A DNA stretch of 36,379 bases, from assembly GCA_903931735.1 (NCBI GenBank), contig CAIZDL010000039.1, forward strand, positions 1 through 36,379, given 5' to 3'. This stretch comes from an uncultured Rhodospirillales bacterium (lineage in GTDB: Bacteria > Pseudomonadota > Alphaproteobacteria > Azospirillales > Azospirillaceae). This document shows positions 14,857-23,220 of this stretch, one piece after another (positions within the stretch are counted from its first letter, which is position 1; each line of letters begins with the position of its first letter). The notes beneath the pieces are model-generated. The model was not told the DNA's origin and searched no databases. It saw only the letters and a list, made by a program, of their open reading frames with translations. The position numbers and the translations under genes were made by a program.

Positions 14857-16365
14857 TCAGCGCCAGATCGGCTTGCCCGAGCCGGGCAGGCCGAAACTGG
14901 ACCATTTGCGGTTGACCTCCTCGATCACCGCATCGCTCATGCCGATTTTTTTGCCCCAGTCGCGGTGGGTTTCCGGCGGCCATTTGTTGGTGGCGTCAAA
15001 GCCGACCTTGCTGCCAAGGCCCGACTCCGGGCTGGCAAAATCGAGGTAATCAATCGGCGTGCGCTCGATCATCGTCAGATCGCGCACCGGGTCCATGCGG
15101 GTTGAAACCGCCCACATCACATCCTTCCAATCGCGGCAATTGATATCGTCGTCGACGACAATCACCCATTTGGTGTACATAAACTGCCGTAAAAATGACC
15201 AAACCCCCATCATTACTCGTTTAGCGTGGCCCGGATAGGCCTTTTTCATCGAGACAACGGCAATGCGATAAGAGCAACCCTCGGGCGGCAGCCAAAAATC
15301 GACAATCTCATGGAATTGCTGACAGAGCAGCGGAATGAACACCTCGTTGAGCGCCTCCCCCAGCACGCTCGGCTCATCGGGCGGGCGGCCGGTGAAGGTC
15401 GATAGGTAAATCGGGTTCCGACGCATGGTGATCGCCGAAAGCTGAAACACCGGGAACGGCTCGACCGAGTTATAATACCCGGTATGGTCGCCATAAGGCC
15501 CCTCTGGCGCCACCTCGTCGGTGATATGGCCTTCAAGAATGATCTCGGCCTGGGCTGGCACCTTGAGCGGCACCGTTTTACACGGCACCAAATCCACCTT
15601 GCGCCCCCGCAACAACCCGGCAAACTGATATTCGGAAAGAGTATCCGGCACCGGGGTCACCGCCGCCAGAATCGTACCCGGATCGGCACCCAGCACCACC
15701 GCGACCGGAAAGGGCTGGGTGTTGCCCGCGGCCTTCCAGCGCCGGTAATGCTGCGCCCCGCCACGATGGGCGAGCCAACGCATGATGCAGCGGTCGCGCC
15801 CCAACACCTGCATCCGGTAGATGCCAAGGTTGAAACCATCCTCGCGGCCCTCGCCCGGCCCGTGGGTGACCACCAGCGGCCAGGTGATCAGCGGGGCCGG
15901 CTCTCCCGGCCAGCAGCTTTGCACCGGCAGGCGGCCAAGGTCGATGTCGCCCCCCTGCCACACCACCTCCTGGCATGGGCCGGAGCCAACGGTGCGCGGT
16001 TTCATCGCCATCACGGTTTTAAGCAGCGGCGCCATTTCCAGCGCCTCGCGAAAGCCGCCGGGGGGCTGGGGCTGGCGCAAAAAGGCCAGCGTCTCCCCCA
16101 CCTCGCGCAACTGGTGCGGCTCCCGGTCCATGCCCCAGGCCACCCGCTCGACGGTGCCAAACAGATTGACCAGCACCGGCATTTCGGAAGGCCGGCCATC
16201 GGCGCGCGTCACGGCCTCGAACAGCACCGCCGGCCCGCCATCGGCCAACAGCCGGGTTTGAATCTCCGTGAGTTCGAGCACACTGGAAACCGGAGTCGCA
16301 ACCCGCACCAGTCGCCCAGCCTTTTCCAGCCGCTCGATAAAGTCCCGAAGGGAGGTATAGGGCAT
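14857..16365 (-). CDS. ubiD: UbiD-family decarboxylase (3-octaprenyl-4-hydroxybenzoate carboxy-lyase)
   Basis: The 502-aa protein is a full-length UbiD, a prenylated-FMN-dependent decarboxylase of ubiquinone synthesis. Family segments visible are [20 protein letters not shown] at the N-terminus, [42 protein letters not shown], and [28 protein letters not shown] towards the C-terminal part. Length and motif order fit quinone-pathway UbiD better than aromatic-degradation paralogues, but substrate is inferred. The start is the ATG at 16365 with AAGGA upstream; an in-frame TTG eight codons earlier is less likely. The prenyltransferase UbiX needed for cofactor supply is not in the window. Confidence 0.94.
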   Translation of the reverse strand: MPYTSLRDFIERLEKAGRLVRVATPVSSVLELTEIQTRLLADGGPAVLFEAVTRADGRPSEMPVLVNLFGTVERVAWGMDREPHQLREVGETLAFLRQPQPPGGFREALEMAPLLKTVMAMKPRTVGSGPCQEVVWQGGDIDLGRLPVQSCWPGEPAPLITWPLVVTHGPGEGREDGFNLGIYRMQVLGRDRCIMRWLAHRGGAQHYRRWKAAGNTQPFPVAVVLGADPGTILAAVTPVPDTLSEYQFAGLLRGRKVDLVPCKTVPLKVPAQAEIILEGHITDEVAPEGPYGDHTGYYNSVEPFPVFQLSAITMRRNPIYLSTFTGRPPDEPSVLGEALNEVFIPLLCQQFHEIVDFWLPPEGCSYRIAVVSMKKAYPGHAKRVMMGVWSFLRQFMYTKWVIVVDDDINCRDWKDVMWAVSTRMDPVRDLTMIERTPIDYLDFASPESGLGSKVGFDATNKWPPETHRDWGKKIGMSDAVIEEVNRKWSSFGLPGSGKPIWR

Positions 16366-16533
16366 GGCCGTGGGGTCCTTCCTCGCCAATGACGGCGGTG
16401 ACGCAACATGTGTGACCGGAAGAGAACAGGAGCAGAGCGGCGGATCAAGAACGAAAAACGCCGATTGAGCTTGCGCACACGCCGCCCTATCTTACATCGG
16501 CATAGCAAAAGAGCATCCACGAAGGAGACCAGC

Positions 16534-16911
16534 ATGACAGGTTGGAGATCGATATGCGCCATGGTGGCGCTAGGAGCCGCAGTGGCGATGCCGCTGGGCG
16601 AGGCTTCGGCCCAACAGGCCCCCGCTGCCCGCGCCCAGGCCGAACAGGCCGCCCCCGCAAAACCGGTCGTCCTGCGGGCAAGAGACCTCATGACACCCCA
16701 AGAGCGTCAAGCATTCCGTCAGGCATTGCGCGCCGCCCGTGCCGACCCGGCCCGCCGAACAGAGCTTCGCACCCAAATGCGGGAAACCCTGCGCCAACGG
16801 GCCATCGCCAAAGGGGGTGTGCTGATGGAACCGGGTATGGCCAAGCCGGGCATGAAGGCACGAGAAGGCGCCGCCCCGGAAAAACGGCCGGCACCACCCC
16901 GGGCGCCATAA
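16534..16911 (+). CDS. Small exported hypothetical protein
   Basis: A 125-aa protein with a signal peptide (hydrophobic about residues 8-22, cleavage probably after GEASA) and a strong ribosome-binding site (AAGGAG, six bases from the ATG). The mature chain is Ala/Pro/Arg-rich with one helical segment, MTPQERQAFRQALRAARADPARRTELRTQMRE, and a disordered tail. The MTPQERQ start of the helix is reminiscent of LTxxQ proteins but too weak to assign. It is probably periplasmic. It is divergent from ubiD and convergent with the next membrane protein gene. Confidence 0.75.
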   Translation: MTGWRSICAMVALGAAVAMPLGEASAQQAPAARAQAEQAAPAKPVVLRARDLMTPQERQAFRQALRAARADPARRTELRTQMRETLRQRAIAKGGVLMEPGMAKPGMKAREGAAPEKRPAPPRAP

Positions 16912-16945
16912 CAGTCCCAGACGCCCGAACCAAAGACGCAAAACG

Positions 16946-17422
16946 TTACGGCAAGGGAGCGGCGACGGCGCTCCCTTGCTGATTGGCGCTCTGCAACCAC
17001 GATAAATCGCCACTGAGCGCCGGAGTCGCCGAAGGCCCGGCGCGATGGGCCGAGAAACTGTCGAACAGGGTCATCCAACCCAGCAGCACCACCGGAGCCA
17101 ACGCCTGCCCGACATAGCACGCGCTTGAAAACACAAACGCCACCGCAGCCGACCCCTCCAGCACCGAGCGTGGCGAGAACGTGCCCCCCATTCCCGCCCG
17201 CAAAACGGCGGGGCCGCCCATTAACCCAACCATCCCCGCCCCCGCGCCGAGCGATGCCACCGCGCATCCAATGCCGCCGACCTCACTCTCGGTGAAGGGC
17301 GATGCCAGTTGATCAAACACCGGCGGCATTCGGGGGGCCTGAGCCAGCGCTGGCGCACCGGCCAACGCCGCCACGATAGCAACCGTGGCGACAATCGACT
17401 GAATAAAACGAGCGTACGCCAT
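16946..17422 (-). CDS. Small membrane protein with signal-like N-terminus (hypothetical)
   Basis: This 158-aa ORF starts at the ATG of MAYARFIQS (a TTG five codons upstream is also possible). It has an N-terminal hydrophobic segment (about 8-28, ending in an ALAQAP cleavage-like site) and about three further hydrophobic stretches: GGIGCAVASLGAGAGMVGL, AAVAFVFSSACYVG and ALAPVVLLGWMTL. It is therefore probably an inner membrane protein. I do not recognise the family. No good ribosome-binding site is visible, which lowers confidence in the start. Its last codons form one arm of a hairpin shared with the convergent gene. Confidence 0.65.
   Translation of the reverse strand: MAYARFIQSIVATVAIVAALAGAPALAQAPRMPPVFDQLASPFTESEVGGIGCAVASLGAGAGMVGLMGGPAVLRAGMGGTFSPRSVLEGSAAVAFVFSSACYVGQALAPVVLLGWMTLFDSFSAHRAGPSATPALSGDLSWLQSANQQGSAVAAPLP
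16951..16979. terminator. Hairpin at the junction of convergent genes
   Basis: GCAAGGGAGC (16951-16960) pairs perfectly with GCTCCCTTGC (16970-16979) around a nine-base loop. It overlaps the 3' end of the minus-strand membrane-protein gene and lies 39 bp after the stop of the plus-strand gene. T-tracts are weak on both sides, so it may act on either strand with modest efficiency. Confidence 0.6.
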
Positions 17423-17515
17423 GGCAAAGCCCAGCAACAGAGGGAAAGCGACGCCGCCACCCTACCCCGATTCGACCCGATTGTCCCCGCGAAGAAGAAC
17501 GAATCTCAGCGGTTG

Positions 17516-18388
17516 TTACCGGGTCGGCACAGGAGGGTCTTGGGAATAATCGTAAAAGCCTTTGCCGGTTTTACAGCCAAGCCACCCGGCCTCAACATAT
17601 TTGACCAGCAACGGACACGGCCGATATTTGCTGTCGGCCAAGCCCTCGTAAAGCACCTGCATCACCGACAGCACCGTATCGAGGCCGATAAAGTCGGCCA
17701 GTTGCATTGGCCCCATCGGGTGGTGCGCACCAAGCTTCAGCGCCAAATCGATCGATTTGACAGTCCCGACACCTTCATAAAGAGTATAGATCGCCTCGTT
17801 GATCATCGGAAGCAAAATACGGTTGACGATGAATGCCGGAAAATCCTCGGCACTGGCCGCAGTTTTGCCAAGCTTCGCCACCACGTCTTTTGCCAAAGCA
17901 AACGTATCCTCGTCGGTGGCAATGCCGCGAATAATCTCCACCAACTGCATCACCGGCACCGGATTCATGAAGTGCAGGCCAACAAACTTTTGCGGCCGGT
18001 CCGTCACGGCGGCTAGACGAGTGATGGAAATCGACGAGGTATTGGAGCCGATCAGTGCCGATGGCTTAAGATGAACGCAAAGCTTCTTTAAAATCTCGCG
18101 CTTCAGTGGCTCATTTTCGGTGGCCGCCTCGACCACCAAGTCGCAGTCGCCAAAAATGTCATAGTCCGCACCGGTCACAATACGGGCGCGGGTCGCATCC
18201 CGCTCCACCGCCTTCAGCCGCCCCTTGGCCACCTGCCGATCAAGATTGGCCCCAATTTTGGCAACCGCCCTCGCCATGGCATCGGCGGAAATGTCCAGCA
18301 ACCGGACCTGATAACCAGCGACCGCGCACACCTGCGCAATCCCCGTGCCCATTTGGCCGGCACCGATAACGCCGATCTTTTCAATCAT
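17516..18388 (-). CDS. hbd: 3-hydroxybutyryl-CoA dehydrogenase
   Basis: This 290-aa protein is a stand-alone NAD(P)-dependent 3-hydroxyacyl-CoA dehydrogenase, converting (S)-3-hydroxybutyryl-CoA to acetoacetyl-CoA. The Rossmann motif GVIGAGQMGTGIAQV is at residues 6-20; VVEAATENEPLK and GSNTSSISIT follow. The catalytic-His motif GLHFMNPVPVM is clear, and the C-terminal dimerisation domain includes NRILLPMINEAIYTLYEGVG and HPMGPMQLADFIGLD. Length is standard. It is the third gene of the etfB-etfA-hbd cluster, 55 bp after etfA, which suggests a role in fatty-acid or butyryl/PHB metabolism. The name paaH/fadB2 would be equally compatible. Confidence 0.95.
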   Translation of the reverse strand: MIEKIGVIGAGQMGTGIAQVCAVAGYQVRLLDISADAMARAVAKIGANLDRQVAKGRLKAVERDATRARIVTGADYDIFGDCDLVVEAATENEPLKREILKKLCVHLKPSALIGSNTSSISITRLAAVTDRPQKFVGLHFMNPVPVMQLVEIIRGIATDEDTFALAKDVVAKLGKTAASAEDFPAFIVNRILLPMINEAIYTLYEGVGTVKSIDLALKLGAHHPMGPMQLADFIGLDTVLSVMQVLYEGLADSKYRPCPLLVKYVEAGWLGCKTGKGFYDYSQDPPVPTR

Positions 18389-18443
18389 GGCAACGCCCCT
18401 TCCCCTTGGCCTGTTCTCCTGGCCCTTTTGCCCCGGCGCCGGC

Positions 18444-19382
18444 TCATCCCAACGCGCGGGTCAATTCGGGCACCGCCTTAAAGAGATCCGCCACCAAACC
18501 ATAGTCGGCAACCTGAAAGATTGGCGCTTCTTCGTCTTTATTGATGGCGACAATCACCTTCGAGTCCTTCATACCGGCAAGGTGCTGAATCGCGCCCGAG
18601 ATACCAATCGCGATATAAAGCTCTGGCGCCACCACTTTGCCGGTCTGCCCAACCTGAGCGTCGTTGGAAATGTAGCCGGCATCCACCGCCGCGCGGGAAG
18701 CACCAATGGCGGCATTCAGCGTATCGGCCAACGCCTCCAGTATTTTGAAGTTCTCGGCCGAGCCAACCCCGCGCCCCCCCGAAACCACCACCCGAGCCGA
18801 AGTCAACTCCGGCCGCTCGGACTTCGACAACTCCTGCCCCACGAAGGCCGAAAGGCCGGCATCCCCCACCGCCGCCAACGCCTCGATCGGTGCGTTGCCC
18901 CCGGTGACCGCAACCGGCGCAAAAGCGGTGCCCCGCACCGTCAACACCTTGATCGCATCCAAAGATTGCACGGTGGCAATGGCGTTTCCGGCATAGATCG
19001 GGCGCTGAAACGTATCGGCGCTCTCAATGGCGATGACTTCGGAAATCTGCGCCACATCCAGCAAAGCCGCCACACGCGGCGCCACTGTTTTACCGGCCGA
19101 AGTCGCAGGAGCGAGCACATGGCTGTAACCACCGCCCTTGACCAGCCCAACCAACAGCGGCGCCATATTTTCCGCAAGGCCGTGGGCATATTCTGAAGAA
19201 TCGGCCACCAGCACCTTGCCCACCCCGGCGATCTTACTCGCAGATAGGGCGACGGCGGCGCAATCGGCGCCGGCAACCAGTAAATGAACCTCGCCGCCAA
19301 GCTTGGCTGCCGCGCCAAGGGTGGTGAGCGTGGCCGATTTTACGGCAACATTATCGTGTTCGGCGATAACCAGGATGGCCAT
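18444..19382 (-). CDS. etfA: Electron transfer flavoprotein alpha subunit
   Basis: The 312-aa protein is EtfA, which with EtfB carries electrons from acyl-CoA dehydrogenases to ETF-quinone oxidoreductase. The N-terminal domain starts [11 protein letters not shown]. The C-terminal FAD domain has the signature [51 protein letters not shown] and [18 protein letters not shown]. All FAD-binding blocks are intact. Its start is one base after the etfB stop, so translation is probably coupled. Confidence 0.97.
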   Translation of the reverse strand: MAILVIAEHDNVAVKSATLTTLGAAAKLGGEVHLLVAGADCAAVALSASKIAGVGKVLVADSSEYAHGLAENMAPLLVGLVKGGGYSHVLAPATSAGKTVAPRVAALLDVAQISEVIAIESADTFQRPIYAGNAIATVQSLDAIKVLTVRGTAFAPVAVTGGNAPIEALAAVGDAGLSAFVGQELSKSERPELTSARVVVSGGRGVGSAENFKILEALADTLNAAIGASRAAVDAGYISNDAQVGQTGKVVAPELYIAIGISGAIQHLAGMKDSKVIVAINKDEEAPIFQVADYGLVADLFKAVPELTRALG

Positions 19383-19383
19383 G

Positions 19384-20133
19384 TCAGATCACCCGCGCTT
19401 CGTTCTTAAGTTTCTCGACCAACGCCTCGACCGAGGCGACCTTAACGCCGCCCTGGCGTTTGGGGGGCTCGGCCACCTTCAACGTCTTGAGGCGCGGCGC
19501 CAAATCGACTCCGAGATCAGCAGGCGCAAACGCCGAAATCGGCTTCTTTTTGGCCTTCATGATATTGGGCAACGAGGCATAGCGCGGCTCATTCATGCGC
19601 AAATCGACGGTGATCACCGCCGGCAGCTTCAACCGCACCGTCTCCAACCCACCATCGACCTCGCGCGTGACGGTGGCGTGGCCATCGGCGACCACCAGCT
19701 TGGAGGCAAACGTACCCTGGGGCCACCCCAGCAACGCCGCCAACATCTGGCCGGTTTGATTGCAGTCGTCGTCAATCGCCTGCTTGCCCAGAATCACCAA
19801 GCTGGGCTTCTCGCGCTCGACCAAGGCGGCCAGCGCCTTGGCCACCGCCAACGGCTGAAGCTCAAGGTCGGTGACCACATGAATCCCCCGGTCGGCGCCC
19901 ATGGCCAGCGCGGTCCGAATGGTTTCCTGGGCCGATTGAACGCCAAGACTAACGGCGATCACCTCGGTCGCGGTGCCGGCCTCCTTGAGGCGCACCGATT
20001 CCTCGACGGCGATCTCGTCGAAAGGATTCATCGACATTTTTACGTTTGCGGTCTCGACACCCGAACCATCCGGCTTTACCCGGATTTTGACGTTGTAATC
20101 GACGACACGCTTAACGGGAACAAGGACTTTCAT
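19384..20133 (-). CDS. etfB: Electron transfer flavoprotein beta subunit
   Basis: The 249-aa protein is EtfB, partner of EtfA, binding AMP. It begins [19 protein letters not shown] and contains [11 protein letters not shown], a nucleotide-binding region around [13 protein letters not shown], and [24 protein letters not shown]. Length is standard. It is the first gene of the etfB-etfA-hbd cluster, with AAGGG seven bases before the ATG and a good sigma-70 promoter at 20165-20193. The group 1 housekeeping ETF is the best fit, since no FixC/FixX genes of the nitrogen-fixation type are present. Confidence 0.97.
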   Translation of the reverse strand: MKVLVPVKRVVDYNVKIRVKPDGSGVETANVKMSMNPFDEIAVEESVRLKEAGTATEVIAVSLGVQSAQETIRTALAMGADRGIHVVTDLELQPLAVAKALAALVEREKPSLVILGKQAIDDDCNQTGQMLAALLGWPQGTFASKLVVADGHATVTREVDGGLETVRLKLPAVITVDLRMNEPRYASLPNIMKAKKKPISAFAPADLGVDLAPRLKTLKVAEPPKRQGGVKVASVEALVEKLKNEARVI

Positions 20134-20164
20134 CGGTCACCCTTTGGCCGGCGGCACCCGTGGC

Positions 20165-20193
20165 ACCATAGGATTTGCCCCCACCGCTGTCAA
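20165..20193 (-). promoter_or_regulatory. Sigma-70-type promoter of the etfB-etfA-hbd cluster
   Basis: On the minus strand TTGACA (20188-20193, perfect) and TATGGT (20165-20170, four of six) are exactly 17 bp apart. Transcription would begin near 20158, leaving a leader of about 25 bases with AAGGG before the etfB ATG. This is the best promoter match in the window. Confidence 0.6.
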
Positions 20194-20226
20194 TCGGCCA
20201 GCACCGGCGCCCTCACCCTCCCGCCC

Positions 20227-22506
20227 TCATCCAGGCGGGAAACGAAGCCGTTCCGCCGGAAAAGCCAAAGAAACCGTGGTCCCCGACGGCTCCCCCTGGT
20301 GGCTCTCGATGGTCAGCCGGCCGCCGTGCAGCTCGATCAGGCTGCGCGTCAGATAAAGCCCGATGCCGGTTCCGGTGTGGCGGCGATTCATGGCGGTATC
20401 AACCTGCACGAAGGGTTGCGCCAAATCCCCGATGCGATCGGCCGGAATGCCGCACCCGGTATCGGCAACCTCCAGCCGCAAGCCATCGCCATTCCAAAGA
20501 GCGTTCAGACTAATTTGTCCCCCTGCCGGAGTAAATTTCACGGCATTGGACAACAAATTGAGCAACATCTGGCGCAACGCCCGGCGATCGGCCAACAATT
20601 GAGGTGCGACCCCGGCCAAGCGGGTGATAACCGCCCCCTTTTCAGCCGCGCGCGGCCCCACAAGCCGAACCGCATCTTCAAGGGCATCGGTGACGTTAAG
20701 CCAATCCTCGGTCAGCTCATAACGCCCGGCCTCGATCTTGGCTAAATCGAGCACTTCATTGATCAAGTCCAGCAAATGGCTGCCACTGCTCAAAATCGCC
20801 TCGGCATAGCCACGATAGCGGGTGTTGCCCATCGGCCCCAGCACTTCGCTGGCCATCATCTCGCTGAAACCGATGATGGCGTTCAGCGGGGTGCGCAACT
20901 CATGACTCATGTTCGCCAAAAACTGCGACTTGGACCGGCTGGCCGCCTCGGCCACTTCTTTTGCCTGGATCAACGCCAATTGATCGAGCTTGCGCGCGGT
21001 AATATCCTGACAAACGCCAAACCGGGCGACCTCAACGCCGTCTTCATCGCATTCCCGCTGGCTTTCCGCCCACAGCACCCGCTCCTCGCCACAAGAGCGG
21101 ATAATGCGAAACTCGCCTTCCCGCACCGCCGTGCGCCGGCCGCGCGCGGTAAGCAACCGCAGCACCCGCTCCCGGTCCCGGTCCTCCGGATGAATGCAGG
21201 CGAAAATCGAGGCCGCAGACAGCCGAAACGCCTCGGGCTCAACCCCAAACAAGCGAAACATCTCCTCCGACCACGAAATCTGCCGGGTGCGGTGATCGTA
21301 ACGCCAGCCGCCGAGTTGAGCGATGCGCTGGGCCGTTGAAAGCTCGGCCTCCCGCTCGCGCAGTTTTTGTTCGCGCTGGTGACGCTCGGTAATATCGTCA
21401 TAAACCGTGAGGCAGGCGCCCTCCGCCGCATCCAGCTCGCGCACCTCAAGCCGCCGGCCGCCGGCAACATCGATCTCAAACCGCCCCGGCCGCTGAAGAC
21501 GGCGGGCCAACCGCCACTCGATCCAGCCTTCGATACCGGGGGCGTAGCCTTGGGCATGACCGTGGCCATGGCCCGGAACCTGATAAAAACCCCGCGCTGC
21601 GCAACCGCGCACCAGCTCCTCAAAAGTCCGCCCCGGCACAATCAAATCGGCGGTTTCGCTGAACAGCGCGCGCATCCGGGCATTGGCCAACACGATCCGA
21701 TCGCGAGCGTCGCACAGCAAAAACCCCTCCTGGAGGGAGCCCAGGGCATCGTGAAGCCGGGCGCTGGTTTGCTCCAGGCTGGGCCGGTTCATTTCGTGAT
21801 CGCCGTCGTGGAACACCACCGCCACGAAGCCGGGCGCCTCAGGCGGCACACGCGCCCGCACCAGCAGCAGCACCGGAAAGGTCGAACCATCTTTACGCCG
21901 GCCCAACAACTTGCGCCGCCGCTCGCCCTCCGCCAAACCGGCACGGCTTTGGGCATTCACCATGTAGCGATCATGCTGCGCTGCATAGGACTCGGGCATC
22001 AGCAGCGCAACATTTGCCCCAACCGCTTCAGCGGAGCGATAGCCAAACAGGCGCTCGGCCCCGACGTCGAAGCGATCGATCACGCCCTTTTGATCACTGC
22101 CCACCACCCCATCGGCCGCCGCCGCCAAGATCGAGTAGCCCGGATCGCACCCAATGAACCCCCCGGTGGAGCCGGCAAAGCGCTCGTCATCCACCGTCAC
22201 TGTGGTAACGGTAAACCGGCCGCCGCTCATCCCCGGCATGACCGAGGCCACCGCCACCAGCGACCGCCCCGGCTCCCCCGGGATCGGGAAGCGCAATTCA
22301 GCCCGGTCGCCCAACACCCCGGCGACCAAATCGAGATATCCCGAGGAAAAAATGCCGATCCGCCCGCCTTCCAGCAGCGCCCGCGCCGGAAGGCCGGTCA
22401 GCTCCGCTTCAGAGCGACCATGCAGGCGACTGAACGCCCCATTTACCCGCAAAATCACGCCTGCGGAATCAGTGACGCACAGCCCTGGCTCGGTAGCGAG
22501 AAACAC
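20227..22506 (-). CDS. Multi-PAS sensor histidine kinase
   Basis: This 759-aa protein has three or four PAS/PAC domains and a classical kinase core, with no transmembrane segment, so it should be a cytoplasmic sensor. PAS-like regions lie at about 1-110, 120-245, 255-375 and 385-510 (the last with GGWRYDHRTRQISWSEEMFRLFG). HisKA has SQFLANMSHELRTPLNAIIGFSEMM with phospho-accepting His535. HATPase_c shows NLLSNAVKFTPAGG, VADTGCGIP and TGTGIGLYLTRSLIE. The start is a GTG; an in-frame stop lies 11 codons upstream, and no other start is available between. The first PAS therefore begins almost at the N-terminus. No response regulator is adjacent, so it is an orphan here. The ligand is unknown. Confidence 0.93.
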   Translation of the reverse strand: MFLATEPGLCVTDSAGVILRVNGAFSRLHGRSEAELTGLPARALLEGGRIGIFSSGYLDLVAGVLGDRAELRFPIPGEPGRSLVAVASVMPGMSGGRFTVTTVTVDDERFAGSTGGFIGCDPGYSILAAAADGVVGSDQKGVIDRFDVGAERLFGYRSAEAVGANVALLMPESYAAQHDRYMVNAQSRAGLAEGERRRKLLGRRKDGSTFPVLLLVRARVPPEAPGFVAVVFHDGDHEMNRPSLEQTSARLHDALGSLQEGFLLCDARDRIVLANARMRALFSETADLIVPGRTFEELVRGCAARGFYQVPGHGHGHAQGYAPGIEGWIEWRLARRLQRPGRFEIDVAGGRRLEVRELDAAEGACLTVYDDITERHQREQKLREREAELSTAQRIAQLGGWRYDHRTRQISWSEEMFRLFGVEPEAFRLSAASIFACIHPEDRDRERVLRLLTARGRRTAVREGEFRIIRSCGEERVLWAESQRECDEDGVEVARFGVCQDITARKLDQLALIQAKEVAEAASRSKSQFLANMSHELRTPLNAIIGFSEMMASEVLGPMGNTRYRGYAEAILSSGSHLLDLINEVLDLAKIEAGRYELTEDWLNVTDALEDAVRLVGPRAAEKGAVITRLAGVAPQLLADRRALRQMLLNLLSNAVKFTPAGGQISLNALWNGDGLRLEVADTGCGIPADRIGDLAQPFVQVDTAMNRRHTGTGIGLYLTRSLIELHGGRLTIESHQGEPSGTTVSLAFPAERLRFPPG

Positions 22507-22656
22507 CGGCGCCCCACCCGCAGACGATAAGAACGATCATTCGGGCGCCCGGCACCATCCCCGTGCCGCCCCGCCCCGCTCCCTAAACGGCGGGCCAGCT
22601 AAGCCGCCCGCTCGGAAGAGCATAGGAGTGAACACACGGAATGAAAAGCCTTTTCC

Positions 22657-22677
22657 AGACCCGATGAAACCGGGCCT
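22657..22677 (-). terminator. Candidate terminator after the RidA gene
   Basis: AGACCCG (22657-22663) pairs with CGGGCCT (22671-22677) with one mismatch around a seven-base loop, overlapping the ridA stop codon. Downstream on the minus strand are short A and T runs. Weak. Confidence 0.3.
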
Positions 22678-23059
22678 AGCGGCGCTTGCGCACGGTGATT
22701 TCGATCTCGATCTTGATTCGTGGATCGACCATCTGCACCCCGATCGTGGTGTTCGCGGGACGGCTGTTGCCGAGAAAACGGCCGAACACCGGGGCCACCC
22801 GCTCAAAATCGGTGACATCGGCAAGATACGCGCGCACCAGAACCGCCCGATCGAGGTTGGTGCCGGCCAAAGCCAGGGCCGCCGCGATATTGGTGAACGC
22901 CTGCTCGGTCTGGGCGACCACATCTTCTGAAATGGTGCCGGCGGCATAATCGAACCCGGTCGTGCCCGACACGAACACCCAGCGGCCATCGACCACCGCC
23001 CGTGAATAGCCAGCGACCTTTTCAAAGTCCGACCCCGAGGAAATCAGTTTCCGTCCCAT
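22676..23059 (-). CDS. RidA family protein (YjgF/YER057c/UK114)
   Basis: The 127-aa protein has the RidA fold pattern: SRAVVDGRWVFVSGTTGFDYAAG, the helix QTEQAFTNIAAALALAGTNLDRAVLVRAYLAD, and the C-terminal strand KIEIEITVRKRR. Classical RidA hydrolyses reactive enamine/imine intermediates and requires an Arg near residue 105. Here the corresponding stretch reads NSRPANTTIGVQMVDPR, which contains Arg but not the exact RidA signature, so it may belong to one of the Rid1-7 subfamilies with another role. The start is the ATG with GGGAGAGG eight bases upstream. It lies alone between the histidine kinase and sbcC on the same strand. Confidence 0.87.
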   Translation of the reverse strand: MGRKLISSGSDFEKVAGYSRAVVDGRWVFVSGTTGFDYAAGTISEDVVAQTEQAFTNIAAALALAGTNLDRAVLVRAYLADVTDFERVAPVFGRFLGNSRPANTTIGVQMVDPRIKIEIEITVRKRR

Positions 23060-23220
23060 ATCTTGCCTCTCCCGCTTGCCTTGAAAACCTATGTCTACGA
23101 AAAACCATGTCTGCCCGCGAGCTATCGCTGAAGTCACCCGCCGAAGTCCACGAAATTCCGCTGCCTACTTTATTGGCAACAGCCCAAACGCCCTCGGTTC
23201 TAATCACGGACAGCCACCGC

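Noticed and set aside
19303-20745. A 480-codon plus-strand frame antisense to etfB and the histidine kinase
   Set aside because: Composition is Arg/Gln/His-rich as expected of a shadow frame, and it overlaps two firmly identified genes.
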